A stretch of 64,000 nucleotides of DNA from Sediminibacterium sp. TEGAF015 (GTDB taxonomy: Bacteria; Bacteroidota; Bacteroidia; Chitinophagales; Chitinophagaceae), in contig NZ_AP026683.1 in assembly GCF_025997995.1 (NCBI RefSeq), forward strand, positions 1,426,501-1,490,500. The letters are read 5' to 3'. Shown here piece by piece: positions 18,950 to 26,193 of the stretch. The notes beneath the pieces were generated by a model. It was not told the origin of the DNA, ran no database searches, and saw only the letters and a list, made by a program, of their open reading frames with translations. Numbering within the stretch: position 1 is the first letter of the stretch; every line of letters starts with the position of its first letter. A program made the position numbers and the translations under genes.

Positions 18950-19051
18950 AATCGATTAGTTAAGGCTAAATTACTGAAGTTGATTAGTAATGCCAAAGAT
19001 GAGGAGGAGTTGCTGAGGGCTAAAGTGGAGTGAAGATGTTTGTTAGCAGTT
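18950..19051 (-). repeat. Decayed attC-like site at left end of the cassette array
   Basis: The interval carries a degraded version of the loop shared by the 157-bp sites (GATTAGTTAAGGCTAAATTA followed by CTGAAG) and ends GTTAGCAGTTG at 19042-19052. The last bases pair with ACTGCT before the site at 20299. The other end is no longer recognisable. No accepted gene lies in 18888-19059. Confidence 0.45.
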
Positions 19052-19059
19052 GAAATCCA

Positions 19060-19428
19060 TCAGTCTACAATGTAGTATGTCCAATGCTTATAACCCGCCT
19101 TAAGAAATTCTTCCTCCTCATTTTCGTCTTCATTAGGATTATAAGACACTAGTTCATAATTAAAGTTAAATAGCACTTCCTGCTTAAAAGTCAGTCGATA
19201 TGTACTATCAAGATTTTCGTATTGAAAACTTGGAATACCTATTATATGTGAACTAGGTATGGTTTTTACAAATTTGGGTTGAAGATTGATTAGACCTTGT
19301 GGGTATGCATTATAAGCTTTTCTGTAAGATTCAATAGCAACTACAATTTTATTTGCTTGCCCAATTGCAATATTGCGGCTAAAGCTTCGAATTTTGTAAC
19401 CCAAGAAGAGGCAAATTATAAGTGTCAT
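19060..19428 (-). CDS. Hypothetical single-helix protein
   Basis: This 122-residue protein has one N-terminal membrane helix (TLIICLFLGYKI). A helical stretch and AYPQGLINLQPKFV follow, recalling pseudopilin-like secreted proteins. The C-terminal part is acidic (PNEDENEEEEFLKAG). Its ATG overlaps the stop of the small gene upstream (ATGA). The pilin resemblance is weak; function unknown. Confidence 0.5.
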   Translation of the reverse strand: MTLIICLFLGYKIRSFSRNIAIGQANKIVVAIESYRKAYNAYPQGLINLQPKFVKTIPSSHIIGIPSFQYENLDSTYRLTFKQEVLFNFNYELVSYNPNEDENEEEEFLKAGYKHWTYYIVD

Positions 19429-19601
19429 AGAAATTGCAAAAGTAAAAAATGAACCCTGAAACTACTCAAAATCAGTGCTGTTGAATAAAAGACTTTTGCA
19501 AGTCCACTCAAATAAGAAGGGCCTGGCAAAAAAGGTGATAAAGCCAATAATGCTATTATTAGAAGTGTAATTATAAGTTGAGCAAACTTCTTATATGACA
19601 T
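19425..19601 (-). CDS. Small two-helix membrane protein (58 aa)
   Basis: Translating from the ATG at 19601 gives 58 residues with two hydrophobic segments (KFAQLIITLLIIALLALSPF and VFYSTALILSSF). Its stop overlaps the ATG of the next gene as ATGA, the best argument that it is real. The pair could be one gene split by a frameshift, since helix and pilin-like body are often joined. Confidence 0.45.
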   Translation of the reverse strand: MSYKKFAQLIITLLIIALLALSPFLPGPSYLSGLAKVFYSTALILSSFRVHFLLLQFL

Positions 19602-19614
19602 AGGCTAATTGGAA

Positions 19615-19640
19615 AGTGGTAGTTAACGTTCGTGGCTTTT
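19615..19640 (-). repeat. Half attC-like site remnant
   Basis: AACGTTCGTGGCTTT at 19625-19639 matches the left arm of the full sites, but no right arm follows before the next gene end. I read it as a truncated site. Confidence 0.4.
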
Positions 19641-19657
19641 TTCTTTTTCACCCAGAA

Positions 19658-20284
19658 TTAAACGTCTAAAAAGTCCTCTTTTTTTGTAAAATATTCTAAT
19701 CCTACAACCAAGATTAATGAACATATAGAGAATATTTTCTGCATTATAACTGTCAAACCCAAATAACCAAATCCGTATAGTGCAAAAAAACAGTAATAAG
19801 TTATAAGGCAAAAAACACAGCAAACTTTAAGAAAATGGAGTTTGGATTTTATTATATAAATAGAAATTGTAAACAAACCTAATAAAGTCAAAACAATGGA
19901 TATAGTCCCTATATCATGTAAGGGTGTTGCAATTAAAAAAATAAATACAATATTGATAACACCAATAAATTTCAAAATCTTTGCCCACAACTTTGAAGAA
20001 ATTTTATTGGCCATATTTATAAAGAAAGTTCCATAACCAATAGATTGGAAAGCCATGCCAATAATTGCCCAAATCCTTCCAGTGTTTTCAGAACCATTTA
20101 TTGCCTTAGGTGCAAACAAATGACTGAAAAAATTTCCTGACCAGTCAAAACCAATAGAATTTTTGTCAAATAATGACCCACCAGGATAATTGAAAGTTGC
20201 AACTATTATCAAAACCGCTGATGTAATGATGCATATCAAAACAAAATATTTCTTAATCAATTTTATAATTTTTAATAAATTCAT
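19658..20284 (-). CDS. Six-helix membrane protein, unknown
   Basis: This 208-residue protein starts at ATG 20284 (a TTG six bases earlier is possible). About six hydrophobic helices alternate with short loops; FNYPGGSLFD and FDWSGNFFSHLFAP lie between helices 1 and 2, the layout of DUF998-like membrane proteins. It occupies a unit bounded by sites at 20299 and about 19625. Function unknown. Confidence 0.55.
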   Translation of the reverse strand: MNLLKIIKLIKKYFVLICIITSAVLIIVATFNYPGGSLFDKNSIGFDWSGNFFSHLFAPKAINGSENTGRIWAIIGMAFQSIGYGTFFINMANKISSKLWAKILKFIGVINIVFIFLIATPLHDIGTISIVLTLLGLFTISIYIIKSKLHFLKVCCVFCLITYYCFFALYGFGYLGLTVIMQKIFSICSLILVVGLEYFTKKEDFLDV

Positions 20285-20298
20285 TTGCAATGACTGCT

Positions 20299-20455
20299 AA
20301 CGTTCGGGGCTTAGCACCGTTTGGATAATCTGTGTTAATACTGCTGGCTTGGCCACTAAATCCCCGATTAGCTAAAGCCAAATTACTGAAGTCCATTTGA
20401 AATACAAAAGCTGATGGGCCATTGCTGAACCTCCAACTGGCGTAAGCCTTTTGTA
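20299..20455 (-). repeat. attC-like site C (157 bp)
   Basis: It starts AACGTTCGGGGCTTAG and ends CGTAAGCCTTTTGTAAG, so the terminal GTT has decayed to GTA. The central loop GATTAGCTAAAGCCAAATTA is shared with the other 157-bp sites. Flanks no longer pair with the next site. A spurious open frame (20253-20528) crosses it. Confidence 0.65.
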
Positions 20456-20467
20456 AGCGGTAGTATT

Positions 20468-20904
20468 TTAACAAGCTATCCAATAGTCCACTCTCACTAA
20501 CTTGCCAGCTTTGAAAAACAAAAGCCATCCATCATCTGAGTTTTTGTTTGAAGTCAGCAGCTTAATACTTAAAACTTTTCCTTTATTATCGATAATTAAT
20601 TCCTGAGCCAGCTTAGTTGACTTTGGGAATAACCGTTTGATTTTTTCTAAGGTAACTGAGCTATCTAGTGTTATTTTAGGTGAAAATAAGACGTGCAAAA
20701 GTCAAGATTTTGAGGATCTAATATTTTATCGGGCTTTCCTAATAGATTTAATAAATCTTTCTTCTTGCACAATAAAGGCAACTTATTATTTATTCTAATA
20801 GAGTTCCATTCTAAGATCTCCTGCGAGTTTTGCACCCTTCCCATTGAATTCATGATAAACGCTAAGAAAAGAAGTGAGCAAAATATTCTTACACTATATT
20901 TCAT
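20468..20904 (-). pseudogene. Broken secreted-protein gene (frameshift plus internal deletion)
   Basis: Two overlapping frames together make one secreted protein. The first (20904 to ~20671) has a signal-like N-terminus (MKYSVRIFCSLLFLAFIMNS) and KKDLLNLLGKPDKIL. The second (~20698 to 20468) continues with TLEKIKRLFPKSTKLAQELI and WLLFFKAGKLVRVDYW. Frames change near 20690, at DFCTSYF. Intact relatives I recall have more sequence between the two parts, so about 30 residues also seem lost. It could be a sequencing error only if the deletion reading is wrong. Confidence 0.55.
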
Positions 20905-20972
20905 AATTAATATTACGTCAGCCCCGGTACAAATGCCGAATTAAAATATTTTGTTAAAGATAACGGTTGCAG

Positions 20973-21872
20973 TTATTCTCTCTTGCGATTGATGACTTCT
21001 TCAAGTCCTGGCTTGCAAGTCAGTAAATGCCAACCACCGAAAACAATAAATATTTTGTCGTGTGTGTTTAATAGTTTGTCAACTGTTTTTATTAAAAACT
21101 GGTCTCTTATTTCTTTTGAGGCTCTGCCAATTTTTTGAAATTCTCCATTTGGTTCAAACGGATTAGTCGGTTCAAGTTCTGAAATGTCAAAAGGTCGTTT
21201 TAATAACTGCTCATAATTTGATTTAAAAAAACTAAAACTCTGTTCAGTTTTTTCAAGTGCTATCCCACCTTCTTTAATGATGTAATTTTGAACAAATGCT
21301 TCATACTTTTTTTCGATTTCCGAGGTTTTTGAAATGCCTTGCCCTTTAAGTCCCCACATAAGACGTTCAGTAACGATATAAGCCAAAAACTCACCCTTTG
21401 AATATGTTTTAAGTAATTCTTGAAATTCAAACTCAACTGTTGGGTCGCCGTCAACTGTTTTTATTTTTAAACTATCACTTAATATTTTAGTTAACCCAAT
21501 TTCGCCATCCTTCAATAAAGCATCTTTTCTTGAACTGTAAACTTTATTTGAAATGTCGCCACCTTCGTTAATTGCTATTTCAGGTTTGAAAGCAAAGAAT
21601 TTTTGTTCAATTTTTGCGAACATTGGATTTTCTATATCTGAATTATCTGTCAAATGATTAACACCACAAAACACCACCCTTTTTTTCCCGTTTGTAAATT
21701 CTAAAATATATGGGTTGGAAGGAAGTTGTCCCATAGAGTCAAGTTTTATGTCTAGGTAACTTATTGTAGGATAAATGTTAGTTGTGTCATTATTTGCTTT
21801 TTTGTCAAACTTAGAGTTGTTGCAGTTAGATAATAAAACAGAAATAGAAGTCAAGATGATAAAATGTCTCAT
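20973..21872 (-). CDS. Lipoprotein, TraB/GumN-like fold suspected
   Basis: This 299-residue protein has a lipoprotein signal with Cys in LLSNC. FCGVNHLTDN early, PEIAINEGGD in the middle and IFVFGGWHLL near the end give the spacing of the TraB/PrgY/GumN (TIKI-like) family, where G-x-x-H and E residues bind metal. The family assignment is my inference. It sits between decayed sites, so it may be a former cassette. Confidence 0.5.
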   Translation of the reverse strand: MRHFIILTSISVLLSNCNNSKFDKKANNDTTNIYPTISYLDIKLDSMGQLPSNPYILEFTNGKKRVVFCGVNHLTDNSDIENPMFAKIEQKFFAFKPEIAINEGGDISNKVYSSRKDALLKDGEIGLTKILSDSLKIKTVDGDPTVEFEFQELLKTYSKGEFLAYIVTERLMWGLKGQGISKTSEIEKKYEAFVQNYIIKEGGIALEKTEQSFSFFKSNYEQLLKRPFDISELEPTNPFEPNGEFQKIGRASKEIRDQFLIKTVDKLLNTHDKIFIVFGGWHLLTCKPGLEEVINRKRE

Positions 21873-21904
21873 AATTATTTTGGTGTTCCGATATAATTGC
21901 CACT

Positions 21905-21966
21905 AACGTCTGTGGGTTTAGGCTGGTTGGATAATCTGTGTTACTCCTGGCGTAAAGCCTATTGTT
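21905..21966 (-). repeat. attC-like site E (62 bp, minimal)
   Basis: It begins AACGTCTGTGGGTTTAGGC and ends GGCGTAAAGCCTATTGTT. It has the same ends as the 157-bp sites with the middle missing, so it is an internal-deletion form. Its outer flanks no longer pair with the neighbours. Confidence 0.65.
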
Positions 21967-21976
21967 AGCAGTGGTT

Positions 21977-22276
21977 TTACTCTTGTATCCTATTTTTCAA
22001 ATCCATTTGTGCATGCAAGATTCTAGCTATTTCAACTTTACCTATGCTCAGCTTTCTATAGAAAAGTATGTGCTGCCCAGCTTTAAATCCTAAAATTTCT
22101 GCACTTACCTCTGGATAATTTTTACCTATAACCTTACCATCTGCTATGTCTTGACAAAAATCTAATAGCATGAAATAGTACTTGTCTGCTTGTCTCTCTG
22201 ACCAGGTATCAACTGTATATTCCCAAATTGATGATAAATCTTGAACTGCTTTATTTGTTAAAGAGTAACTACCCAT
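21977..22276 (-). CDS. parE: ParE/RelE-family toxin
   Basis: This 99-residue RelE/ParE-superfamily protein has YSLTNKAVQDLSSIWEYTVD at the start, WSERQADKYY, and HILFYRKLSIGKVEIARILH near the end, the usual core strand. ParE toxins act on DNA gyrase, RelE on ribosome-bound mRNA; the RHH partner points to ParE. It overlaps the antitoxin gene by 8 nt in the usual antitoxin-first order. Confidence 0.88.
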   Translation of the reverse strand: MGSYSLTNKAVQDLSSIWEYTVDTWSERQADKYYFMLLDFCQDIADGKVIGKNYPEVSAEILGFKAGQHILFYRKLSIGKVEIARILHAQMDLKNRIQE

Positions 22277-22520
22277 TTTTTCTTCTAGCAGCTTTTAATT
22301 TTTCAAGATGCTTTTTAGGGTCGAAACTTCTAGCCACACCACTTTCAATACCATCTGTAATAGCTTTTTTGAGTGCTTGAATTTTTGATTCTTCCTCCTC
22401 TAAAAGCCTAAGACCTGCCCTTATTACCTCACTAGCATTCTTAAATCTTCCTGTTGATACTTTGGCGTCAACGAAATCTTCAAAGTGATCCCCTAATGAA
22501 ATGGATGTATTGCGTCCCAT
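22269..22520 (-). CDS. parD: ParD-type RHH antitoxin
   Basis: This 83-residue protein has a ribbon-helix-helix N-terminus (NTSISLGDHFEDFVDAKV) and the ParD signature NASEVIRAGLRLLEEEE. It binds DNA and neutralises ParE. A perfect 7-bp inverted repeat lies 22-36 bp upstream (22542-22556) and is the likely operator. Confidence 0.88.
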   Translation of the reverse strand: MGRNTSISLGDHFEDFVDAKVSTGRFKNASEVIRAGLRLLEEEESKIQALKKAITDGIESGVARSFDPKKHLEKLKAARRKNG

Positions 22521-22541
22521 TAATTAATATTTAAGTAAATG

Positions 22542-22556
22542 TACCAAAATTTGGTA
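22542..22556. promoter_or_regulatory. Candidate ParD operator
   Basis: TACCAAA-A-TTTGGTA is a perfect inverted repeat with one central base, placed between the parD start and any promoter upstream. RHH antitoxins bind such short palindromes to repress their own operon; binding here is inferred from position. Confidence 0.5.
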
Positions 22557-22593
22557 ACTTTTCAAATTTCTGAGGGGTTAAAAAATCAGAGCT

Positions 22594-22656
22594 AACGTCC
22601 GTGGCTTTACGCTGGTTGGATGATCTGTGTTCCTACTTGAGCAAATCCTTTTTGTT
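22594..22656 (-). repeat. attC-like site F (63 bp, minimal)
   Basis: It begins AACGTCCGTGGCTTTACGC and ends CAAATCCTTTTTGTT. It is a second short form with a degraded right arm. Its terminal TAAC (minus strand) supplies the stop codon of the HigA gene. Confidence 0.65.
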
Positions 22657-22954
22657 ATGCGGCTGTATTACTGTATCTGGATATTGAAGCTAACTGAGAT
22701 TTCAGTGAATGTTTCTTTTCTTCGATATCAAAGTCATCTTGCAAGCCCAGCCAAAACTTAGCTGAAGTCCCAAAATACTTTGAGAATCTTAGCGCAGTAT
22801 CCGCTGTAATTCTCCGATTGCCTTTTATGATCACAGAAATCCTTGTTTGTGGAATACCTGTATCCTTGCAGAGCCTGTACGCAGAAATACCAAGAGGAAT
22901 TAGAAATTCTTCTTGTAAAATTTCGCCTGGATGAATGTTCTTTAGAGGTTTCAT
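22655..22954 (-). CDS. higA: HigA-type XRE antitoxin
   Basis: This 99-residue addiction-module antidote has KNIHPGEILQEEFLIPLGIS, a helix-turn-helix with RISVIIKGNRRIT, and SKYFGTSAKFWLGLQ, diagnostic for HigA. The usual HigB toxin is not next to it; a 50-residue ORF precedes it instead. The stop codon lies inside the attC-like core, so the gene uses the recombination site to terminate translation. Confidence 0.87.
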   Translation of the reverse strand: MKPLKNIHPGEILQEEFLIPLGISAYRLCKDTGIPQTRISVIIKGNRRITADTALRFSKYFGTSAKFWLGLQDDFDIEEKKHSLKSQLASISRYSNTAA

Positions 22955-23107
22955 TTATTTAAGAATGATGATTCCGTCAGATTTATGCTTAAGAATTTTC
23001 TCCGATTTTTGAATTTTAGCCATTATTCGTTTCCAATCATTAATTGGCATTTGAATCGCTAAAATACTGCCATTTATATCGCTTATATATTGAATTTTAA
23101 ATTTCAC
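22955..23107 (-). CDS. Small protein (50 aa) upstream of HigA
   Basis: A GTG at 23107 opens 50 codons ending one base before higA (TAAATG). The sequence KIQYISDINGSILAIQMPIN followed by DWKRIM resembles the short antitoxin-like proteins that accompany RelE toxins in Bacteroidota. Position where HigB is expected suggests either a replaced partner or an orphan. Not certain to be expressed. Confidence 0.45.
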   Translation of the reverse strand: MKFKIQYISDINGSILAIQMPINDWKRIMAKIQKSEKILKHKSDGIIILK

Positions 23108-23137
23108 AATTATGGAGCAATTTAATGTGTTTGTTAA

Positions 23138-23380
23138 TTATTTTTTATGAGCGTATTTTCTTCTACGATTAATCTTTTCTTCTAAATAATCAGCTATTTC
23201 AATGAATTGAATGCCTATTGGCTTTGAAAAATCAACAATTATATCAATGTCACTTTTTGTGGGTGAAAAATCATCTCTTACAATTGAACCAAATAGCCCT
23301 ATTGATTTAACAAAGTATCTCTCTGCTAATTCTGGCTTTAGTTTTACTAGCAAAGCTTTTATTGCTTCTAATTGTGACAT
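23138..23380 (-). pseudogene. Truncated MntA-like nucleotidyltransferase
   Basis: Residues 1-70 align with the two intact MntA copies (27494-27787 and 55493-55786): SIGLFGSIVRDDFSP, SDIDIIVDFSKPIGI, FIEIADYLEEKI. The last ten residues (NRRRKYAHKK) differ, where the others read KRKIDLVSRNG, so the C-terminus is lost by frameshift or deletion. No HepT partner follows. An 80-residue remnant without a toxin to neutralise. Confidence 0.7.
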
Positions 23381-23414
23381 GTATTAAAGATATAAAACCA
23401 GATAAAAAAAGTCA

Positions 23415-23506
23415 GGCGTTTGTGGCCTTAAGCTGGATGGATAATCCGCATTCCTACTGCTGATTGTTCTAATGCAGTAATCCCAAATGGCGTAAAGCCA
23501 TTTGTT
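23415..23506 (-). repeat. attC-like site G (92 bp)
   Basis: The left core AACG has decayed to GGCG. The right end reads GGCGTAAAGCCATTTGTTAG. Middle is partly deleted relative to the 157-bp sites. Its terminal TAA (minus strand) is the stop codon of the Doc frame. Confidence 0.6.
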
Positions 23507-23887
23507 AGCCGCTTATTTTTACTTTATGATTAGCTAACCATTTTACTATAGTTTCAAAATTCGAGTATCCAGAAGCAATATCCATAACAAAGGAGTATTT
23601 CTCTTCTTGGCTTGCTACTATATCTAGTTTATTTTGTAATAAAAGCAGGCGCATTAAAACATAACCCGTTCGCTTATTGCCATCTACGAATGGGTGATTA
23701 ATAAGAATACTTTCGATTAATGAGGCAGCTTTATCTAAAGGGGTAGGGCAAAGTTCTTTCCCATCAAATGTTTGGAAAGGTCTGGCTAAAGCGGAGTTCA
23801 AAAAATCTTTGTCTCTGATTCCATTCGCGCCACCGAATTCCGAAATTAGAATTTGATGTATTTTTCAACTTCTTGTAATGAAATCAT
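23505..23887 (-). pseudogene. doc: Doc/Fic-family toxin with single-base frameshift
   Basis: The start MISLQEVEK at 23887 is in one frame. One base after a run of five A (~23860) would restore IHQILISEFGGANGIRDKDF, which continues into the main frame (NSALARPFQTFDG...). The main frame has the intact Fic motif HPFVDGNKRTGYVLMRLLLL. Doc phosphorylates EF-Tu. The homopolymer makes a sequencing error or slippage possible, but as written the toxin is split. Its ATG overlaps the antitoxin stop (ATGA). Confidence 0.75.
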
Positions 23888-24072
23888 TTGGCTAGTTTCT
23901 CTAATAACTCTTTGTCTTCTGCAAGAATTTTAGTGAGTAAAGCATCGGTTGAGAATTTAGATTGATGCTTTAAATCCAAGTCTTTTAAAAATGCCAAGAG
24001 TTCAGTCAAAGCTGTGTCTGAAAATTGATCCAGAACTTTACTGATTTCAGATTTAATTTCTTCTTTAGACAT
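23884..24072 (-). CDS. Probable antitoxin of the Doc pair
   Basis: This 62-residue, mostly helical and acidic protein (MSKEEIKSEISKVLDQF, LTELLAFLKDLD) lies directly before doc with a 4-nt overlap. It is not a recognisable Phd; the assignment rests on position, size and charge. Confidence 0.6.
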   Translation of the reverse strand: MSKEEIKSEISKVLDQFSDTALTELLAFLKDLDLKHQSKFSTDALLTKILAEDKELLEKLAK

Positions 24073-24136
24073 CTTTTGTATCTTAAGCTATAAAGTTACA
24101 GATTTTCGTAGATAATTAAATTTTAAAATAGCTGCT

Positions 24137-24294
24137 AACGTCCGTGGCTTTACGCTGGTTGGATAATCTGTGTTACTAATGCTGGCTTGGCCACTATAGA
24201 CTCGATTAGCTAAAGCCAAATTACTGAAGTTCATTTGAAATATTAAAGTTGATGGGCCATTGCTAATAGCCCAACTGGCGTAAAGCCTTTTGTT
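24137..24294 (-). repeat. attC-like site H (158 bp)
   Basis: AACGTCCGTGGCTTTACGC ... GCGTAAAGCCTTTTGTT. Inner arms GGCTTTACGC/GCGTAAAGCC are exact complements; GTCCGT versus TTTT stays unpaired. The right flank GGTGGCAGTT pairs with the left flank of site I (AATTGCCACC). It fills the 24073-24309 gap. Confidence 0.78.
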
Positions 24295-24309
24295 GGTGGC
24301 AGTTATTTG

Positions 24310-25020
24310 TTAATTCAAATTAAGTCCAAATGCAAGCCCAAACCAAGGTTTGTTTTGATACAACCAAGAAGTCTTGTTTTTGTCCAATAAATTGTCAAAT
24401 CCTAAAGCAACACCAACAGTAAAATTGTTAACTGCAAAAATACCTGATATTCCCTTGCTCCAAACTATTCCATCATATTCTTGTTGCAAAATATTATTAG
24501 TATTAGTTGGCGACATAAAAGTATTGCCAATACCGGTAAACCCACCAAAGGAAAATCCAAAGTGATTTATATTTCTCTCAGATTTTCCTAATGGATTAGA
24601 AATATGATTTAATACATATTTATCATATCGATAACCAAAATAAACAGCCCCATTGAGGTTCGTATTTAATTGAGAAGGAATGTTGTTTGCAGGACTTCTG
24701 TATTTAAGTGGGATAGTTAGAAAATCAATGTCAAATGAGGGCTTACCAAAAGATATAGTCTGATTACCCTCATATTTCATTTCTTTTATAATAAGTTTGG
24801 GATTTTGTAGGGTATCAATAATTCTCTTACCGTCTTGAAGCTTTGTTCTATGAATTTGTATTGTTTCATCAACAATATTCAAATAAACTCTTTCTTTCTT
24901 GCCGTCAATTTTTTGAGAATAATATCCGTCATTAAATTCTTTTTTGGCTGTTTTTTGCAACATGCCACAACTCGATAGTGCTAAAATCGAAATAATGAGA
25001 TATGGTTGCTGTTTTAACAT
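24310..25020 (-). CDS. Lipoprotein hypothetical
   Basis: This 236-residue protein has a lipobox (SILALSSCG). A beta-rich, aromatic C-terminal half (FGYRYDKYVL, FGFSFGGFTGIGNTF, FTVGVALGFDNLL) ends in alternating residues typical of outer-membrane beta structure. I do not recognise a family. It is the sole gene of the H-I unit, so it is cassette cargo. Confidence 0.55.
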   Translation of the reverse strand: MLKQQPYLIISILALSSCGMLQKTAKKEFNDGYYSQKIDGKKERVYLNIVDETIQIHRTKLQDGKRIIDTLQNPKLIIKEMKYEGNQTISFGKPSFDIDFLTIPLKYRSPANNIPSQLNTNLNGAVYFGYRYDKYVLNHISNPLGKSERNINHFGFSFGGFTGIGNTFMSPTNTNNILQQEYDGIVWSKGISGIFAVNNFTVGVALGFDNLLDKNKTSWLYQNKPWFGLAFGLNLN

Positions 25021-25089
25021 AATTATTTAATGACTAATATACCACTAAATGTTTGTCATTGCTTACACTATTTGTTTATAATTGCCACC

Positions 25090-25280
25090 AACGAGCAGGC
25101 ATTGCCGATAGTGGGGTAATAGAATTTCGTCCGCCGGAGCTACTGCCCGGCTATTTTGATAAAGTTAAATATTAAGAACTAAAGCTGATCTTTATTCGTC
25201 TAGCCTCGAACCACAGCATAGCAGAATTGCCGCTGCTGATTGCTCCAATGTCTAGCCCCACTATTGGCAATACCAATGTT
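25090..25280 (-). repeat. attC-like site I (191 bp)
   Basis: AACGAGCAGGCATTGCCGATAG ... CTATTGGCAATACCAATGTT. Inner arms pair (ATTGCC with GGCAAT; TAGTGGGG with CCCCACTA). The right flank GTACGCC pairs exactly with GGCGTAC before site J. The gap 25021-25379 holds this site and no gene. Confidence 0.75.
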
Positions 25281-25379
25281 GTACGCCGTATTAGTCGGTC
25301 TAACCAAAAGCCTGTTGTTTGTTTTTGTCAAAGCTGCAATACAAGACGCCAATTAAAAATGCTGAATAACTTTATCCTT

Positions 25380-25847
25380 CTACTTTGCAACTTCTCTATC
25401 AAAAACCCAAATACTATGGTGGTCTTTTGGTCTGCCTGTAAATACTTCGTCAGCAACAAGTTCATTTGGGTTTGTCCCAAATTTATAATTAACACTGTTT
25501 AAATAATTCTTTCTCCACATTGTTGCCTGCAAACTATTGTCTTTCTGTTCTAATTTGCCTTTGAATATTATTTTCACTCTTCTTGCTTTTCCGTCAGCTG
25601 TCATTTTGAAACCTATTTTTCGTTTTTTGTCACCATAAATGTGATAAATTTTCAAACTGAATTCATTGTCAACTTGCTTGATAACGAATATTTGACCTGT
25701 AAGTCCGTTTAGGTTGTCGGTTGTGTCTAATTTACTTTTTTGAAAATTTAGCACCCAAGTCCCCGTGAAGTTAGGTCTCTGGGCAAACATTTGTAATTGA
25801 AACCCTAAGCCAAGCAGCAACACTAAAAGTTTTAGTTTGGTAGTCAC
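25380..25847 (-). CDS. Secreted lipocalin-like hypothetical protein
   Basis: This 155-residue protein has a signal peptide ending in MFAQ. The mature part begins NFTGTWVLNFQKSKLD, a lipocalin-like start, and consists of short beta strands (EFSLKIYHIYGD, ARRVKIIFKGKL). A binding role is possible (inference). Only gene in the I-J unit. Confidence 0.6.
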   Translation of the reverse strand: MTTKLKLLVLLLGLGFQLQMFAQRPNFTGTWVLNFQKSKLDTTDNLNGLTGQIFVIKQVDNEFSLKIYHIYGDKKRKIGFKMTADGKARRVKIIFKGKLEQKDNSLQATMWRKNYLNSVNYKFGTNPNELVADEVFTGRPKDHHSIWVFDREVAK

Positions 25848-25993
25848 AGTTTTTTAAGTATTTAGTTTTCTAAGGTCGTGTTATAGTTTTTTACCGACCG
25901 ACAATATTATGTTAAAAGTGATCACTAATTTTCGTCAACACAAAAAGATAAGACTTGAAATATGGAAATGAGGGCTGTCAAAAAATGGCGTAC

Positions 25994-26182
25994 AACGTTC
26001 GAGGCTTGCCGCAGGGCTGTAATTGTTGCTGTGTCCGCCCGGTAACTGAAGCCAATTGAAAGACTAATGATGAAGTTAACAACTAAAAGCCAAATAGAAT
26101 TCGGTCAAGCCCGATATTAGCTGATAGTAGTACAACAACCGATTGTTATTCCGTCCGCCAGCCTTGCGGCAAACCTTTTGTT
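25994..26182 (-). repeat. attC-like site J (189 bp)
   Basis: AACGTTCGAGGCTTGCCGCA ... TTGCGGCAAACCTTTTGTT. Inner arms TTGCCGCA/TGCGGCAA pair. It is nearly identical to site T. The right flank GTAGGCAAT pairs with ATTGCCTAC before site K. The gap 25848-26193 holds this site and no gene. Confidence 0.78.
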
Positions 26183-26193
26183 GTAGGCAATAT

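Noticed and set aside
20253..20528. Minus-strand frame of 91 residues across site C
   Set aside because: It runs through the repeat itself; similar spurious frames cross sites L, M and X.
20940..20972. Possible further attC-like site (ends CGGTTGCAGTTA)
   Set aside because: No left arm or inner pairing could be found, so it is not listed as a site.
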